From Leucobacter sp. OH1287 (GTDB taxonomy: Bacteria; Actinomycetota; Actinomycetes; Actinomycetales; Microbacteriaceae): a stretch of 64,000 nucleotides of DNA. Below the pieces are notes generated by a model that worked only from the letters and a program-made list of their open reading frames with translations, was not told the origin of the DNA and ran no database searches. The DNA lies in contig NZ_RQYM01000002.1 in the NCBI RefSeq assembly GCF_003859945.1, positions 124,001 to 188,000 of the forward strand. Direction: 5' to 3'. The stretch's first letter is position 1, and the number at the start of each line of letters is the position of its first letter. The position numbers and the translations under genes are program-made. Shown piece after piece: positions 37,802-46,700 of the stretch.

Positions 37802-37825
37802 TATAATTAGAACGAAAAATTCGTT
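37802..37825 (+). promoter_or_regulatory. purH -10 box with adjacent palindromic operator
   Basis: A perfect TATAAT (37802-37807) is followed at 37811-37825 by AACGAA-AAA-TTCGTT, an exact inverted repeat lying over the expected transcript start. This is the position of a repressor site. Which protein binds is unknown. Confidence 0.55.
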
Positions 37826-37841
37826 TCTACAAGGAGCAGCT

Positions 37842-39524
37842 TTGGCAGTAGCAAGCCGTGACCCGCATCTCTATTCACACCGTGACACTGTCGCGATCCG
37901 CCGAGCACTGATTTCGGTCAGTGACAAAACCGGCCTGCTGGAGCTGGCAGCGGCCCTGGCAGCAGCCGACGTTGAGATTGTTTCAACCGGTTCAACCGCC
38001 GCGCAGATTCGTGACGCGGGCTACCCGGTTACCGATGTTGCCGAGGTTACCGGCTTCCGGGAGGCGCTTGACGGGCGCGTAAAAACCCTGCACCCGGCTG
38101 TGCACTCGGGGCTGCTCGCTGATTTGCGGCTGGAGGATCACGTCTCCCAGCTGGAGGAGCTCGGCTATGCGCCGTTCGAGCTCGTGGTGGTTAACCTGTA
38201 CCCGTTCGAGCAGACCGTTGCGGCCGGTAAACCCGCCGCGGATATTGTTGAGAACATCGACATTGGTGGCCCGGCGATGGTGCGCGCCTCAGCGAAGAAC
38301 CACGCAAACGTTGCGATTGTTGTGTCACCTGAGCGCTACCCGCTGATTATTGACGCGGTGAAGGCGGGTGGCACCGACCTGGAGCTGCGTCGCGCGCTGG
38401 CAACCGAGGCGTTTGTGCACACCGCAAACTATGACGGCATGGTCGCCAACTGGCTGATTGAGCAGCAGCAGTTCGGCTGGGGCGAGACTGAGGGGGCTGA
38501 CGGATCCGCCTCAGAGTATGACGAGTACGATGTTGAGAGCGAAACCGATATGGTGTTCGCTGAGGTTGAGAACGCGGTTGTTGCATACTCTTTGCGGGGC
38601 ACCCGCGAGCAGGTGCTGCGCTACGGTGAGAACAGTCACCAGCGGGCGGCGCTGTTTGTGGATCCGGACGCCGCTGGCATTGCGCAGGCCACCCAGCTGC
38701 ACGGCAAGGCAATGTCTTACAACAACTATGTTGACGCGGATGCGGCGCTGCGTGCCGCCTACGACCATGAGCGGCCCGCGGTTGCGATTATTAAGCACGC
38801 GAACCCCTGCGGTATTGCGGTAGCACCCGAGGATGCTGCCGACCCGATTGCGGCGGCGCACAAGCTCGCACACGACTGTGACCCGGTTTCCGCGTTCGGC
38901 GGAGTTATCGCCTGCAACCGTGAGGTTAGCGAGGAGATGGCAAAAACCGTTGCCGAGATTTTCACCGAGGTGATTGTGGCACCGAGCTTCAGCCCGGCGG
39001 CGCTCGCAATCCTCACCCAGAAGAAGAACATTCGCTTGCTGGCACTGCCGGAGGATTTCAAGCCGGCGGTTACCGAACTGAAGCAGGTTTCGGGTGGTTT
39101 CCTGGTGCAGGATGTTGACCGCAGTTTTGCGGATCCAGCCAGCTGGACGCTCGCGGCCGGTGAGGCGGCGGACGAGGCAACCCTCGCCGATCTAGAGTTT
39201 GCGTGGCGTGCCTGCCGCGCGGTGAAATCGAACGCGATCCTGCTCGCATCAGGCGGCGCAACCGTCGGTGTTGGCATGGGGCAGGTTAACCGGGTTGATT
39301 CCTCACGCCTGGCGGTGCAGCGCGCAGCAGACCGCGCAGCCGGATCGGTTGCCGCCTCAGACGCTTTCTTCCCGTTTGCTGACGGCCTGCAGGTGCTGAT
39401 TGACGCGGGTGTGAAAGCGGTTGTGCAACCGGGTGGATCCGTCCGCGACGGCGAGGTAATCGAGGCCGCCAACCAGGCGGGTATCACCCTCTATTTCACC
39501 GGTGAGAGGCACTTCTTCCACTAA
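37842..39524 (+). CDS. purH: Bifunctional AICAR formyltransferase / IMP cyclohydrolase
   Basis: 560 residues, last two steps to IMP. The N-terminal IMP cyclohydrolase (MGS-like) domain spans about 1-200 ([50 protein letters not shown]). The formyltransferase domain follows with [28 protein letters not shown] and the catalytic KHANPCG. An acidic stretch near 38490-38560 ([12 protein letters not shown]) is an insert between the domains. The start is a TTG at 37842 behind AAGGAG, a rare start codon that fits the conserved beginning; an operator-like palindrome sits upstream. Confidence 0.96.
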   Translation: MAVASRDPHLYSHRDTVAIRRALISVSDKTGLLELAAALAAADVEIVSTGSTAAQIRDAGYPVTDVAEVTGFREALDGRVKTLHPAVHSGLLADLRLEDHVSQLEELGYAPFELVVVNLYPFEQTVAAGKPAADIVENIDIGGPAMVRASAKNHANVAIVVSPERYPLIIDAVKAGGTDLELRRALATEAFVHTANYDGMVANWLIEQQQFGWGETEGADGSASEYDEYDVESETDMVFAEVENAVVAYSLRGTREQVLRYGENSHQRAALFVDPDAAGIAQATQLHGKAMSYNNYVDADAALRAAYDHERPAVAIIKHANPCGIAVAPEDAADPIAAAHKLAHDCDPVSAFGGVIACNREVSEEMAKTVAEIFTEVIVAPSFSPAALAILTQKKNIRLLALPEDFKPAVTELKQVSGGFLVQDVDRSFADPASWTLAAGEAADEATLADLEFAWRACRAVKSNAILLASGGATVGVGMGQVNRVDSSRLAVQRAADRAAGSVAASDAFFPFADGLQVLIDAGVKAVVQPGGSVRDGEVIEAANQAGITLYFTGERHFFH

Positions 39525-39613
39525 TTCAGGTGTCGTTTAAACGGTTAAGCCCGCTCCACCAACAGCTGGTCATGGTTAGGCGGGGCTTGCTAGTATTCTG
39601 CGCCGCACCGAAC

Positions 39614-39619
39614 TATGCT
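39614..39619 (+). promoter_or_regulatory. -10 hexamer TATGCT, leaderless start of a small membrane protein
   Basis: TATGCT ends seven bases before the ATG at 39627. Confidence 0.5.
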
Positions 39620-39626
39620 TACAGGT

Positions 39627-39980
39627 ATGGAAATTGTAAAAGGAATTCTTGTTGTTTTGCACCTGCTCTGCTTCGGTGCGATGCTCGGTATCACGATCGC
39701 GCAGTTCAAGCCTGCCGCAAAAGGTAAAGGTGTTATCCCTAACGGCCTGATCCACTGCGCCTGGGGTCTGCTGATCACCGGTGCCGGTCTGATCGGAACT
39801 GTTTACGCCGCTGGCGGTGCCCCAAACAACCTGAAGATCGCTGTCAAGCTGCTCGTGCTGATCGCGATTATTGTGCTGCTGTTCGTGCTGAAGAAGAAAC
39901 AGCCGGTGAAGCCAGCCGGTCTCGGAGCCGTTGCGGCGCTGCTCGTTGTGAACGTTGCGCTCGCGGTCCTCTGGGCATAG
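39627..39980 (+). CDS. Small membrane protein of unknown function
   Basis: 117 residues with four hydrophobic helices (about 4-24, 39-58, 65-84, 94-115), joined by short positive loops such as LKKKQPVKP. I do not recognise the family with certainty; similar four-helix proteins are common in actinobacteria as 'hypothetical membrane protein'. ATG at 39627 is taken because TATGCT lies seven bases before it; an in-frame ATG at 39615 falls inside that hexamer. It stands alone between purH and a clear terminator. Confidence 0.75.
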   Translation: MEIVKGILVVLHLLCFGAMLGITIAQFKPAAKGKGVIPNGLIHCAWGLLITGAGLIGTVYAAGGAPNNLKIAVKLLVLIAIIVLLFVLKKKQPVKPAGLGAVAALLVVNVALAVLWA

Positions 39981-40004
39981 CTAGCGACCAGCCCTTAAAA
40001 CCTC

Positions 40005-40047
40005 ACACGCCTCACGCTCTTTCAGCGTGGGGCGTGTACTATTTTTA
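40005..40047 (+). terminator. Terminator after the small membrane protein gene
   Basis: A 14-bp stem (40005-40018 with 40024-40037, one G-U pair), a 5-base loop, then ACTATTTTT. Confidence 0.85.
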
Positions 40048-40082
40048 TCAGTGTTTTGCAGATCGCGGGGTGGAGCAGCCTA

Positions 40083-41477
40083 GTGCATATTTTGATTTTT
40101 AGCGACCAGCACGTCGAGTCGCTCGGCGGCGCACAAACCTCGATCCTGCTGCAGCGTAAATACCTGCAGCGTGCCGGGCACCTCGTCACCGTCTGCCAGC
40201 CGCGCAGCTTCAAACCGGGGGTTGTAAACCGCTCCCGCCAGGGTGTTGGCAGCGACGCCGCTCACGCCGGCGATAACGTTCAGGCAGCTGCCCGGGGTGG
40301 ATCCGCCCTCGCCGCCTCTAGCGCGGTCACCGAGCTAAACACCCCCGCTATCCCGGTAACACCCGACCGTGAGTATTCGCTGACGCTGCCAACCGGGCTT
40401 GTGCAGCGCTGGCTTGACCGCCACACCGAGAAGCTTCCGCCGATTGACCTGGTGCTTGTGCAGGCGGATTTTGCGCAGGCACTGATCGGCTACCGTTTCG
40501 CGAGACGCCACCGACTACCGGTTGTGCACACAACCCACACGAATATTGGTGAGTCTTTCCGCTCTAACACCGGCAGGATCGCGCCTCTGTTGCTGCGCGG
40601 TTTCCTGCTGTTACAGCGTCACCGTCTCGGCGGCCGCCGTAGCCGCCTCAAGGATCCTGAGTTTGCGATCTATGACGAGTACGCGCGCCGCGCTGCCGCG
40701 GTTGTCACCCCGTCACTGCACTTCCAGGAGCTGTTGCGCAAGGCCGGGGTTAGCACGGGTTACGCAGCTGCTGAGTTTGTGCACGCGATAACCGGTGTCG
40801 ATGACGATCTGGTGGATCCGGTTGCTGCCGCCGGCGGTGCAGCTGATGCCACCGTGCCAGCTGGTGCCGCCGTGCGCCGCGATCCCACCCGGATCGTTTG
40901 GAGCGGACGGATGAGCCCCGAGAAGCGGCTGCTGCCGTTTATTGAGGCGCTGCGCTTACTCGCTACGGGCGGCGCCGAGTTTAACGCCGAGATTTACGGC
41001 GAGGGCGCGGAGAAGGACGCGGCAATTACCGCGGTGAAGGCCGCTGGGCTCGATGATCGGGTGCGTTTTTGTGGACGGGTGAGCTACCCCGAGATGCTCG
41101 CGGCGCAGCGTCACTCCGGGGTGCTGGCACAAACCTCAATCGGGTTTGAGACGCAGGGGATGACGGTTTATGAGTCGCTGACGCTCGGAACGGTTGTTGC
41201 GGTCAGTGACCCAAATATCTACGCTGAAGTGGCGAGCGCTGCCGACACCGCAGACTTTCTGGTTGCTGTCGCAGATCGCACACCGCAGAGCCTCGCGCGC
41301 GCACTTAGGCAGGCGCTGCAGCTTGCGCGCGCAGCGAGCATTGGTGGCGGTGAGGCCGGTGCGGCGGGGGAGGGTGGATCCGCCCCCGCACCCCACAGGC
41401 AGTTCTTGCAGAGCACCCAAACCGCGAAGCTGCTTGACGTCTACAGCAGGGTGCTGCGGGTGACCGGCAGGCGCTAG
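40083..41477 (+). CDS. GT4 family glycosyltransferase
   Basis: 464 residues from the GTG at 40083, which begins the first strand VHILIFSDQHVESLGGAQTS with its donor-side GGAQ turn; GGGTGGAG precedes it. The C-terminal Rossmann half has WSGRMSPEKRLLPFIEAL, IYGEGAEKDAAI, VRFCGRVSYPEM and the E-x7-E-like catalytic stretch SIGFETQGMTVYESLTLGT. These mark family GT4 (GT-B fold), retaining transferases that often act on cell wall or lipid glycans. A variable insert lies around residues 50-100. Acceptor and sugar are unknown. Its stop codon overlaps that of the convergent cupin gene. Confidence 0.82.
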   Translation: MHILIFSDQHVESLGGAQTSILLQRKYLQRAGHLVTVCQPRSFKPGVVNRSRQGVGSDAAHAGDNVQAAARGGSALAASSAVTELNTPAIPVTPDREYSLTLPTGLVQRWLDRHTEKLPPIDLVLVQADFAQALIGYRFARRHRLPVVHTTHTNIGESFRSNTGRIAPLLLRGFLLLQRHRLGGRRSRLKDPEFAIYDEYARRAAAVVTPSLHFQELLRKAGVSTGYAAAEFVHAITGVDDDLVDPVAAAGGAADATVPAGAAVRRDPTRIVWSGRMSPEKRLLPFIEALRLLATGGAEFNAEIYGEGAEKDAAITAVKAAGLDDRVRFCGRVSYPEMLAAQRHSGVLAQTSIGFETQGMTVYESLTLGTVVAVSDPNIYAEVASAADTADFLVAVADRTPQSLARALRQALQLARAASIGGGEAGAAGEGGSAPAPHRQFLQSTQTAKLLDVYSRVLRVTGRR

Positions 41478-41764
41478 AGCAGGTTCTCGACCTCGATGAA
41501 AACGATGTCGGTGTCGCCGCGGTTCTCGTTCATGTGCGCGGAACCGGCCGGCCTGCCGTAGGCGGTGCCGGGCTCCATGCGAGCCTCCAACAGTTCGCCG
41601 GCGTCGGTTGTGACGTGCATCACGTTGTTTGAGATGGGCACAACCACGTAGTCGTACTCGTGGGTGTGCATCTCAATTGTCGCGCCCGGTTCGATCGTCC
41701 ACTTGGTGACCCGGAACTTGCTGTCTTCGTGGATAACTTCGCTGTAACTACGTGGTGTGCTCAT
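41474..41764 (-). CDS. Small cupin-domain protein
   Basis: 96 residues, single cupin barrel. Metal ligand motif 1 reads EMHTHEYDYVVVP and the second His is in AYGRPAGSAHMNENRG. Such small cupins act as dioxygenases, isomerases or binding proteins; no function is assignable. ATG at 41764 has TATAGT seven bases upstream, suggesting leaderless transcription separate from the agmatine deiminase gene 30 bases before it. The stop codons of this gene and the glycosyltransferase share the sequence CTAG. Confidence 0.8.
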   Translation of the reverse strand: MSTPRSYSEVIHEDSKFRVTKWTIEPGATIEMHTHEYDYVVVPISNNVMHVTTDAGELLEARMEPGTAYGRPAGSAHMNENRGDTDIVFIEVENLL

Positions 41765-41771
41765 GTTATCC

Positions 41772-41777
41772 ACTATA
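41772..41777 (-). promoter_or_regulatory. -10 hexamer TATAGT, leaderless start of the cupin
   Basis: Minus-strand TATAGT, seven bases before the ATG at 41764. Confidence 0.5.
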
Positions 41778-41794
41778 GATCAAAGCCGGGCAGG

Positions 41795-42820
41795 CTAGCC
41801 CACTTTTGGCTGCTGCTGGGTTATGCAGTGGATGCCGCCACCCCGTGCGAACAGTGGTTTTGCATCAACCGGTACAATTTTGCGACCTTCGTAAACATCG
41901 GCGAGTATGCCTAGTGCGCGGTCGTCACCCTCGCCGAATGAGCAGGCAATAACCGCGTCGTTGATCACCAGGTGGTTGATGTAGCTGTAGTCAACAAAGC
42001 CCTCCTCGTCGCGCTGGGCGGCAGGGGCGGGTAGGTCGAGGATTGTGATGTTCTCGCCGCGATCCGCAAACCACGCCTCAGCAACCTCGCGGTTGCGTGC
42101 TGCAATCGCGTGATCGGGGTGGTTTTCGTTCGGCTGCTGGTGCATCAGCAGCAGGTCTGGGGTGACGAAGGCCGCGAGAATGTCGGAGTGACCGCGGGTG
42201 CCAAACTCGTCGTGGTCGCGGGTGAGGCCGCGCGGCAGCCAGAGCACACTATCGGTGCCGATTGTGCGCAGCAGTTCCGCTTCAACGTCCTGTTTTGTGA
42301 GATTCGGGTTGCGTCCCGGATCCAGCTGCACCGTCTCGGTGATTATGACACGCCCGGTTCCGTCAACTTGGATACCGCCGCCCTCGTTAACCATTTCAGA
42401 GTTGATCAGGGTTGCGCCGGAGGCCTCGGCGATGATGCGGCCGATGTGCTGGTCTTTGTCCCAGCTGGCCCAGTCCTGTGCGCCCCAGCCGTTGAACACG
42501 TAGTTGACCGCGCCCAGTTCGCCGCCCTCACCGAGCACGAAGCTCGGACCGATGTCGCGCATCCAAGCGTCGTTGAGTGGCGCCTCAAGCAGTGTGATTG
42601 AACCGTTCAGGAACTGCCTAGCGATTGCCTCATCGCCCGGATTCACAACCATTGTGACCGGTTCAAACTCGCTGATCGCGTTTGCGACCGCGGCCCAGGT
42701 GGTGCGCGCCTCGGTTGCATCCTCGGCGGTTTCGCCGAGCGTGTATCCGGTGGTTGGCCACGCCATCCAAACTCGTTCTTGCGGGTGTGATTCAATCGGC
42801 ATCTGCCATTTTGCTGTCAT
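41795..42820 (-). CDS. aguA: Agmatine deiminase / peptidylarginine-deiminase family
   Basis: 341 residues. It hydrolyses agmatine to N-carbamoylputrescine and ammonia. Family signatures: ESHPQERVWMAWP at the start, APLNDAWMRDIGPSF with catalytic Asp residues, NEGGGIQVDGTG, GHSDILAAFV (His), and the C-terminal GGGIHCITQQQP with the nucleophile Cys. ATG at 42820 follows AAAGGA. It is divergent from a marR gene and upstream of the cupin. No N-carbamoylputrescine amidase is adjacent, so the next step is coded elsewhere. A close relative acting on other guanidines is possible. Confidence 0.87.
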   Translation of the reverse strand: MTAKWQMPIESHPQERVWMAWPTTGYTLGETAEDATEARTTWAAVANAISEFEPVTMVVNPGDEAIARQFLNGSITLLEAPLNDAWMRDIGPSFVLGEGGELGAVNYVFNGWGAQDWASWDKDQHIGRIIAEASGATLINSEMVNEGGGIQVDGTGRVIITETVQLDPGRNPNLTKQDVEAELLRTIGTDSVLWLPRGLTRDHDEFGTRGHSDILAAFVTPDLLLMHQQPNENHPDHAIAARNREVAEAWFADRGENITILDLPAPAAQRDEEGFVDYSYINHLVINDAVIACSFGEGDDRALGILADVYEGRKIVPVDAKPLFARGGGIHCITQQQPKVG

Positions 42821-42875
42821 CGGTGAACGGTGTCCTTTCGTTTACCACAAGCTTAATAGAATGTTGTCTGACCGC

Positions 42876-42911
42876 CTACATAGATCACTATAAAATCACA
42901 TTTTGATGTAG
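42876..42911. promoter_or_regulatory. Inverted repeat CTACAT/ATGTAG in the aguA-marR divergent region
   Basis: CTACAT (42876-42881) and ATGTAG (42906-42911) are 24 bases apart, with a further TTGTAG close by at 42924-42929. TGTAG half-sites also occur at the permease and P450 promoters near 12.98 and 16.48 kb. Candidate operator for the MarR protein. Confidence 0.4.
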
Positions 42912-42980
42912 AAATTAGGTTTTGTAGTTTTTTGAGCAAATTTGCAGATACAATGTTTCGTTAGAGGAGAGAGTGACCTT

Positions 42981-43433
42981 ATGAGCATTAACAAGCCTGC
43001 CATACTGGCGTGGGAGTCTATGGTTCGTGCAGAGAATACTCTGAAATACCACTTTCAGCAGAGTGCTATCTGGAACGCGTGCGGCAACCGCGAGTATGAC
43101 GTTTTGTATAACCTGAAGCTTGCGCCAGACGGTAAAGCCAAACAGGCAGATCTGGTGCCGCGTCTTGTTATTTCGCAGCCATCACTGAGTCGCATCATCG
43201 ACAAACTGGTGCGCAAAGGGTATGTCGCACGCACCCCCGACCCTAATGACGGTCGTGGCGCGATCCTGACTCTTACCTCAGAGGGCAAGCGAATGCAGCG
43301 GCGGATCGGGCGGGCTTACGCCACAGAGGTCTCCGACATAATCGCAAACGCGCTCAGTGATGAAGAGATTGAGCAGCTCGACATTATCAGCAAGAAACTG
43401 CTTGAGCAGCTGCACCGTCACCTCGAAGACTAG
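42981..43433 (+). CDS. MarR family transcriptional regulator
   Basis: 150 residues from the ATG at 42981 (AGAGGAGAG precedes it); an in-frame TTG at 42942 lies upstream but lacks a ribosome binding site. The winged helix is clear: QADLVPRLVISQPSLSRIIDKLVRKGYVARTPDPNDGRGAIL, with the wing DPNDGR typical of MarR. MarR dimers bind palindromes and respond to small ligands. Divergence from aguA suggests it controls that gene and itself. TACAAT at 42949-42954 may be its -10. Confidence 0.88.
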   Translation: MSINKPAILAWESMVRAENTLKYHFQQSAIWNACGNREYDVLYNLKLAPDGKAKQADLVPRLVISQPSLSRIIDKLVRKGYVARTPDPNDGRGAILTLTSEGKRMQRRIGRAYATEVSDIIANALSDEEIEQLDIISKKLLEQLHRHLED

Positions 43434-43753
43434 TCTCCTGAGCGGATCTGGGTGGATCCGACCGAGTTAGCTATCCTGCTCTCAATCTCCCCGGGTTGGT
43501 GAGGGTGAGCGGGATCGCTTTTGGCTACCCAAAAACCATTCGGGCGCTGATGTTTACGGTGAATAATTATTTATGTGAATATAAAAGTGTGGAAGCGGAT
43601 CTAAACCCGCTGGGCACCCGTAGAGACTGTTAGGGGGAGGAGGCGGATCCACCAGATAGCGCAGAGAGCGCCCAGCAGCCCCGTTGCGACCCTAACTGCT
43701 GTGTGGCAGTATAAAACCACGTCTCAGGGGTTACTGGGCTCTCTCAGAGCCTG
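43434..43753. other. 320-base intergenic stretch between marR and kgd
   Basis: No sizeable gene. A 27-codon frame (43550-43633, MFTVNNYLCEYKSVEADLNP onward) sits in an AT-rich island but has no good ribosome binding site. A long imperfect stem can join GAGAGC..CCAG..CCCC (about 43665-43683) with GGGG..CTGGGCTCTC (about 43727-43743). GGATCC occurs twice. It holds the 3' end of kgd transcripts; a small RNA is possible but unsupported. Confidence 0.4.
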
Positions 43754-46700
43754 CTAGAACTTCAGCGCATCCGCGATTAGCTTCTCCTGCTCAACCGCGT
43801 GCACCTTAGCAGAACCGGTTGACGGTGCCGCCGACTCCGGGCGTGAAACCACACGACAGTCAGCGAGAGCTGGAATATCAGCGAACTGGTTGCGGAGGAA
43901 GTACCAGGCTCCCTGGTTTACCGGCTCGTCCTGTACCCAGACGAGATCAGTCCGGTTGTTGTAGCGTTTAACAGTGTTGATTAGCTCGGTGAGCGGCAGT
44001 GGGTAGAACTGTTCGATCCGCACCAGGGCGATTCGGTTCTGGTTGCCGTCCTTCTCAAGCTGCTGCTTCAAATCGTAGTAGACCTTACCAGCGGTGAGGA
44101 TTACGCGTTCAACACTGCCTGTATCGGTAATGTTAGGATCGTCAATAATGGTCTGGAAACCGCCGTCGGTGAAGTCAGCAACCGAGCTGGTTGCGCCGCG
44201 CAGGCGGAGCATCGATTTCGGGCTGAACACGATCAGTGGCTTGCGTGGGCGAGCGTATGCTTGACGCCGTAGCAGGTGGAAATAGTTAGCCGGTGTCGAC
44301 GGGCGCGCGACAGTCATGTTGTTTTGTGCGCACATCTGCAGATAACGCTCTATCCTCGCGGAGGAGTGGTCTGGCCCTTGGCCTTCATAGCCGTGAGGTA
44401 GCAACATCACGACCGAGGAGTTCTGACCCCACTTCTGCTCAGCTGAGGAGATGAACTCGTCAACCACGGTCTGTGCGCCATCCGCGAAGTCACCGAACTG
44501 TGCCTCCCAGACCACCAGTGCGTCCTCTCGCTGCAGCGAGTAACCGTACTCGTAGGCGAGGGCTGCGTATTCGCTGAGCAGTGAGTCGTAGATCCAGAAA
44601 CGTGCCTGGTTGCTGGTCAGGTTCAAAAGCGGCAGCCACTCTTGGCCGTTAACCCGGTCGTGGAATACGGCGTGACGCTGTGCGAAGGTGCCGCGGCGTG
44701 CATCCTGGCCTGCGAACCTGACAGGGGTGCCCTCAATCAACAGCGACCCAATAGCCAGAATCTCGGCGAAGCCCCAATCGATATCGCCGTCACGGCTCAT
44801 CTTGTGCCGCTTTTTGGTGAGCGCGTCAAGCTTCGGGTGGATTGTGAAACCGTCAGGTTTGTTCAGATGGGCATCGCCGATCAGTTCAACGGCTGATTTT
44901 TCAATCGCGGTCGCAACCCGAACCTCAGCCGGTTCTGGTTTTCGGGTGCTCTTACTGAGCGACAGCGGTGTTGAGGAAGTTTGGGCGGCGTGAGTTTCAG
45001 CGAATGCCTGCTCCAGCTTCTTCTGGAAGTTTTGTTTTGCCTCCTCGTACTCTTCCTCGGTGATGTCACCGCGGCCAACCAGCGCCTCAGAATAGAGTTT
45101 ACGGGTTGACTGCTTCGCCTCGATCAGGTCGTACATCAGCGGCTGAGTCATCGACGGTTCATCGCCCTCGTTGTGACCGCGCCGGCGGTAGCAGACCAGG
45201 TCGATGATAACGTCCTTGTGGAACTTCTGACGGAACCGGTACGCGAGCTGCGCAACGTAGACAACTGCCTCGGGATCATCGCCGTTAACATGGAAGATTG
45301 GGGTCTGCACGGTCTTACCCACATCGGTTGCGTAAACCGAGCTGCGGGAGTCGCTTGGCAGTGTTGTGAAGCCCACCTGGTTGTTGACGATGATATGGAT
45401 TGTGCCACCGGTGCGGTATCCGCGCAGCTGTGACATCTGCAGAGTTTCGTAGACGATTCCCTGGCCGGAGAAAGCGGCATCGCCGTGCACCAGCACGGGC
45501 AGGGTTGTGAACGAGCCGATCGGTTTCGGATCCTGCTTCGCACGCACAATCCCCTCCAGCACGCCGTTAACAACCTCCAGGTGTGATGGGTTTGCGGCGA
45601 GGTGGATCGGCACCTGAGTACCGTTCGGGGCGGTGAACATACCCGATGAACCGAGGTGGTATTTCACGTCACCTGAAGCACCGGCCGCCGCCTGCGATCC
45701 CTCAAACTCGAGGAAGATCTGACCGTAGCTCTTGCCCGCGATATTGGATAGCACGCTCAGGCGTCCACGGTGCGCCATGCCGATATCAACCGAGTCGACG
45801 CCGTCCTCAGCCGCCTCAATCAGCATCGCGTCCAACAGCGGGATCAGTGACTCTCCACCCTCCAAACTGAAGCGCTTCTGGCCAACATACTTGGTCTGCA
45901 GGAAGGTCTCGAAGGCTTCAGCCTCATTGAGTTTTTCGAGGATCCGCATCTGCACATCGTGGCTCGGTTTCGCGTACTTAACCTCAAGCTGCTCACGCAG
46001 CCACAGACGCTCCTCCGGCTCCTGAATGTGCATGTACTCAACACCGACCTTGCGGCAGTACGAGTCACGCAGAACGCCGAGGATATCGCGCAGCTTCATC
46101 ACACTCTGGCCGCCAACGCCGCCGGTTGGGAAGTCACGATCCAGATCCCAGAAGGTGAGGCCGTGGCTCTCCAGCTCCAGATCCGGGTGGGTGTGTTGGC
46201 GGTATTCGAGCGGATCAATATCCGCCATCAGGTGACCGCGCACCCTAAAGGAGTTAATCAGCTCCTGCACGCGGGCGGTTTTATCAACGGTTGTTTCGCT
46301 GTCCGCGTTAATGTCCATGCTCCAGCGCACCGGCGCGTAGGGGAGACGGAGGGCGGCGAAGATTTCCTCGTAGAAGTTGTGGCGACCAATCAGACGCTCG
46401 TGTACAAGTTTCAGGAACTCGCCGGATCCAGCACCCTGAATCACGCGGTGATCATAGGTGCTGGTAAGGGTTATGGTCTTGGAGATGGCGAGCGCGGCAA
46501 CAGTCTCGTTTGAGGCGCCGTGGAACTCAGCCGGGTAGTCGAGCGCTCCAGCGCCGATAATGCAGCCCTGACCCTGCATCAGACGCGGGATCGAGTGGAC
46601 GGTGCCGATGCCGCCCGGGTTGGTTAGCGACACGGTTGCGCCCTGGAAGTCTGCGGCGGTGAGTTTGCCGTCGCGTGCGCGCTTCACCAGATCCTCGTAG

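Noticed and set aside
45959-46513. Open frame of 184 codons antisense to kgd
   Set aside because: Lies wholly inside the conserved kgd coding sequence and shows no protein family features.
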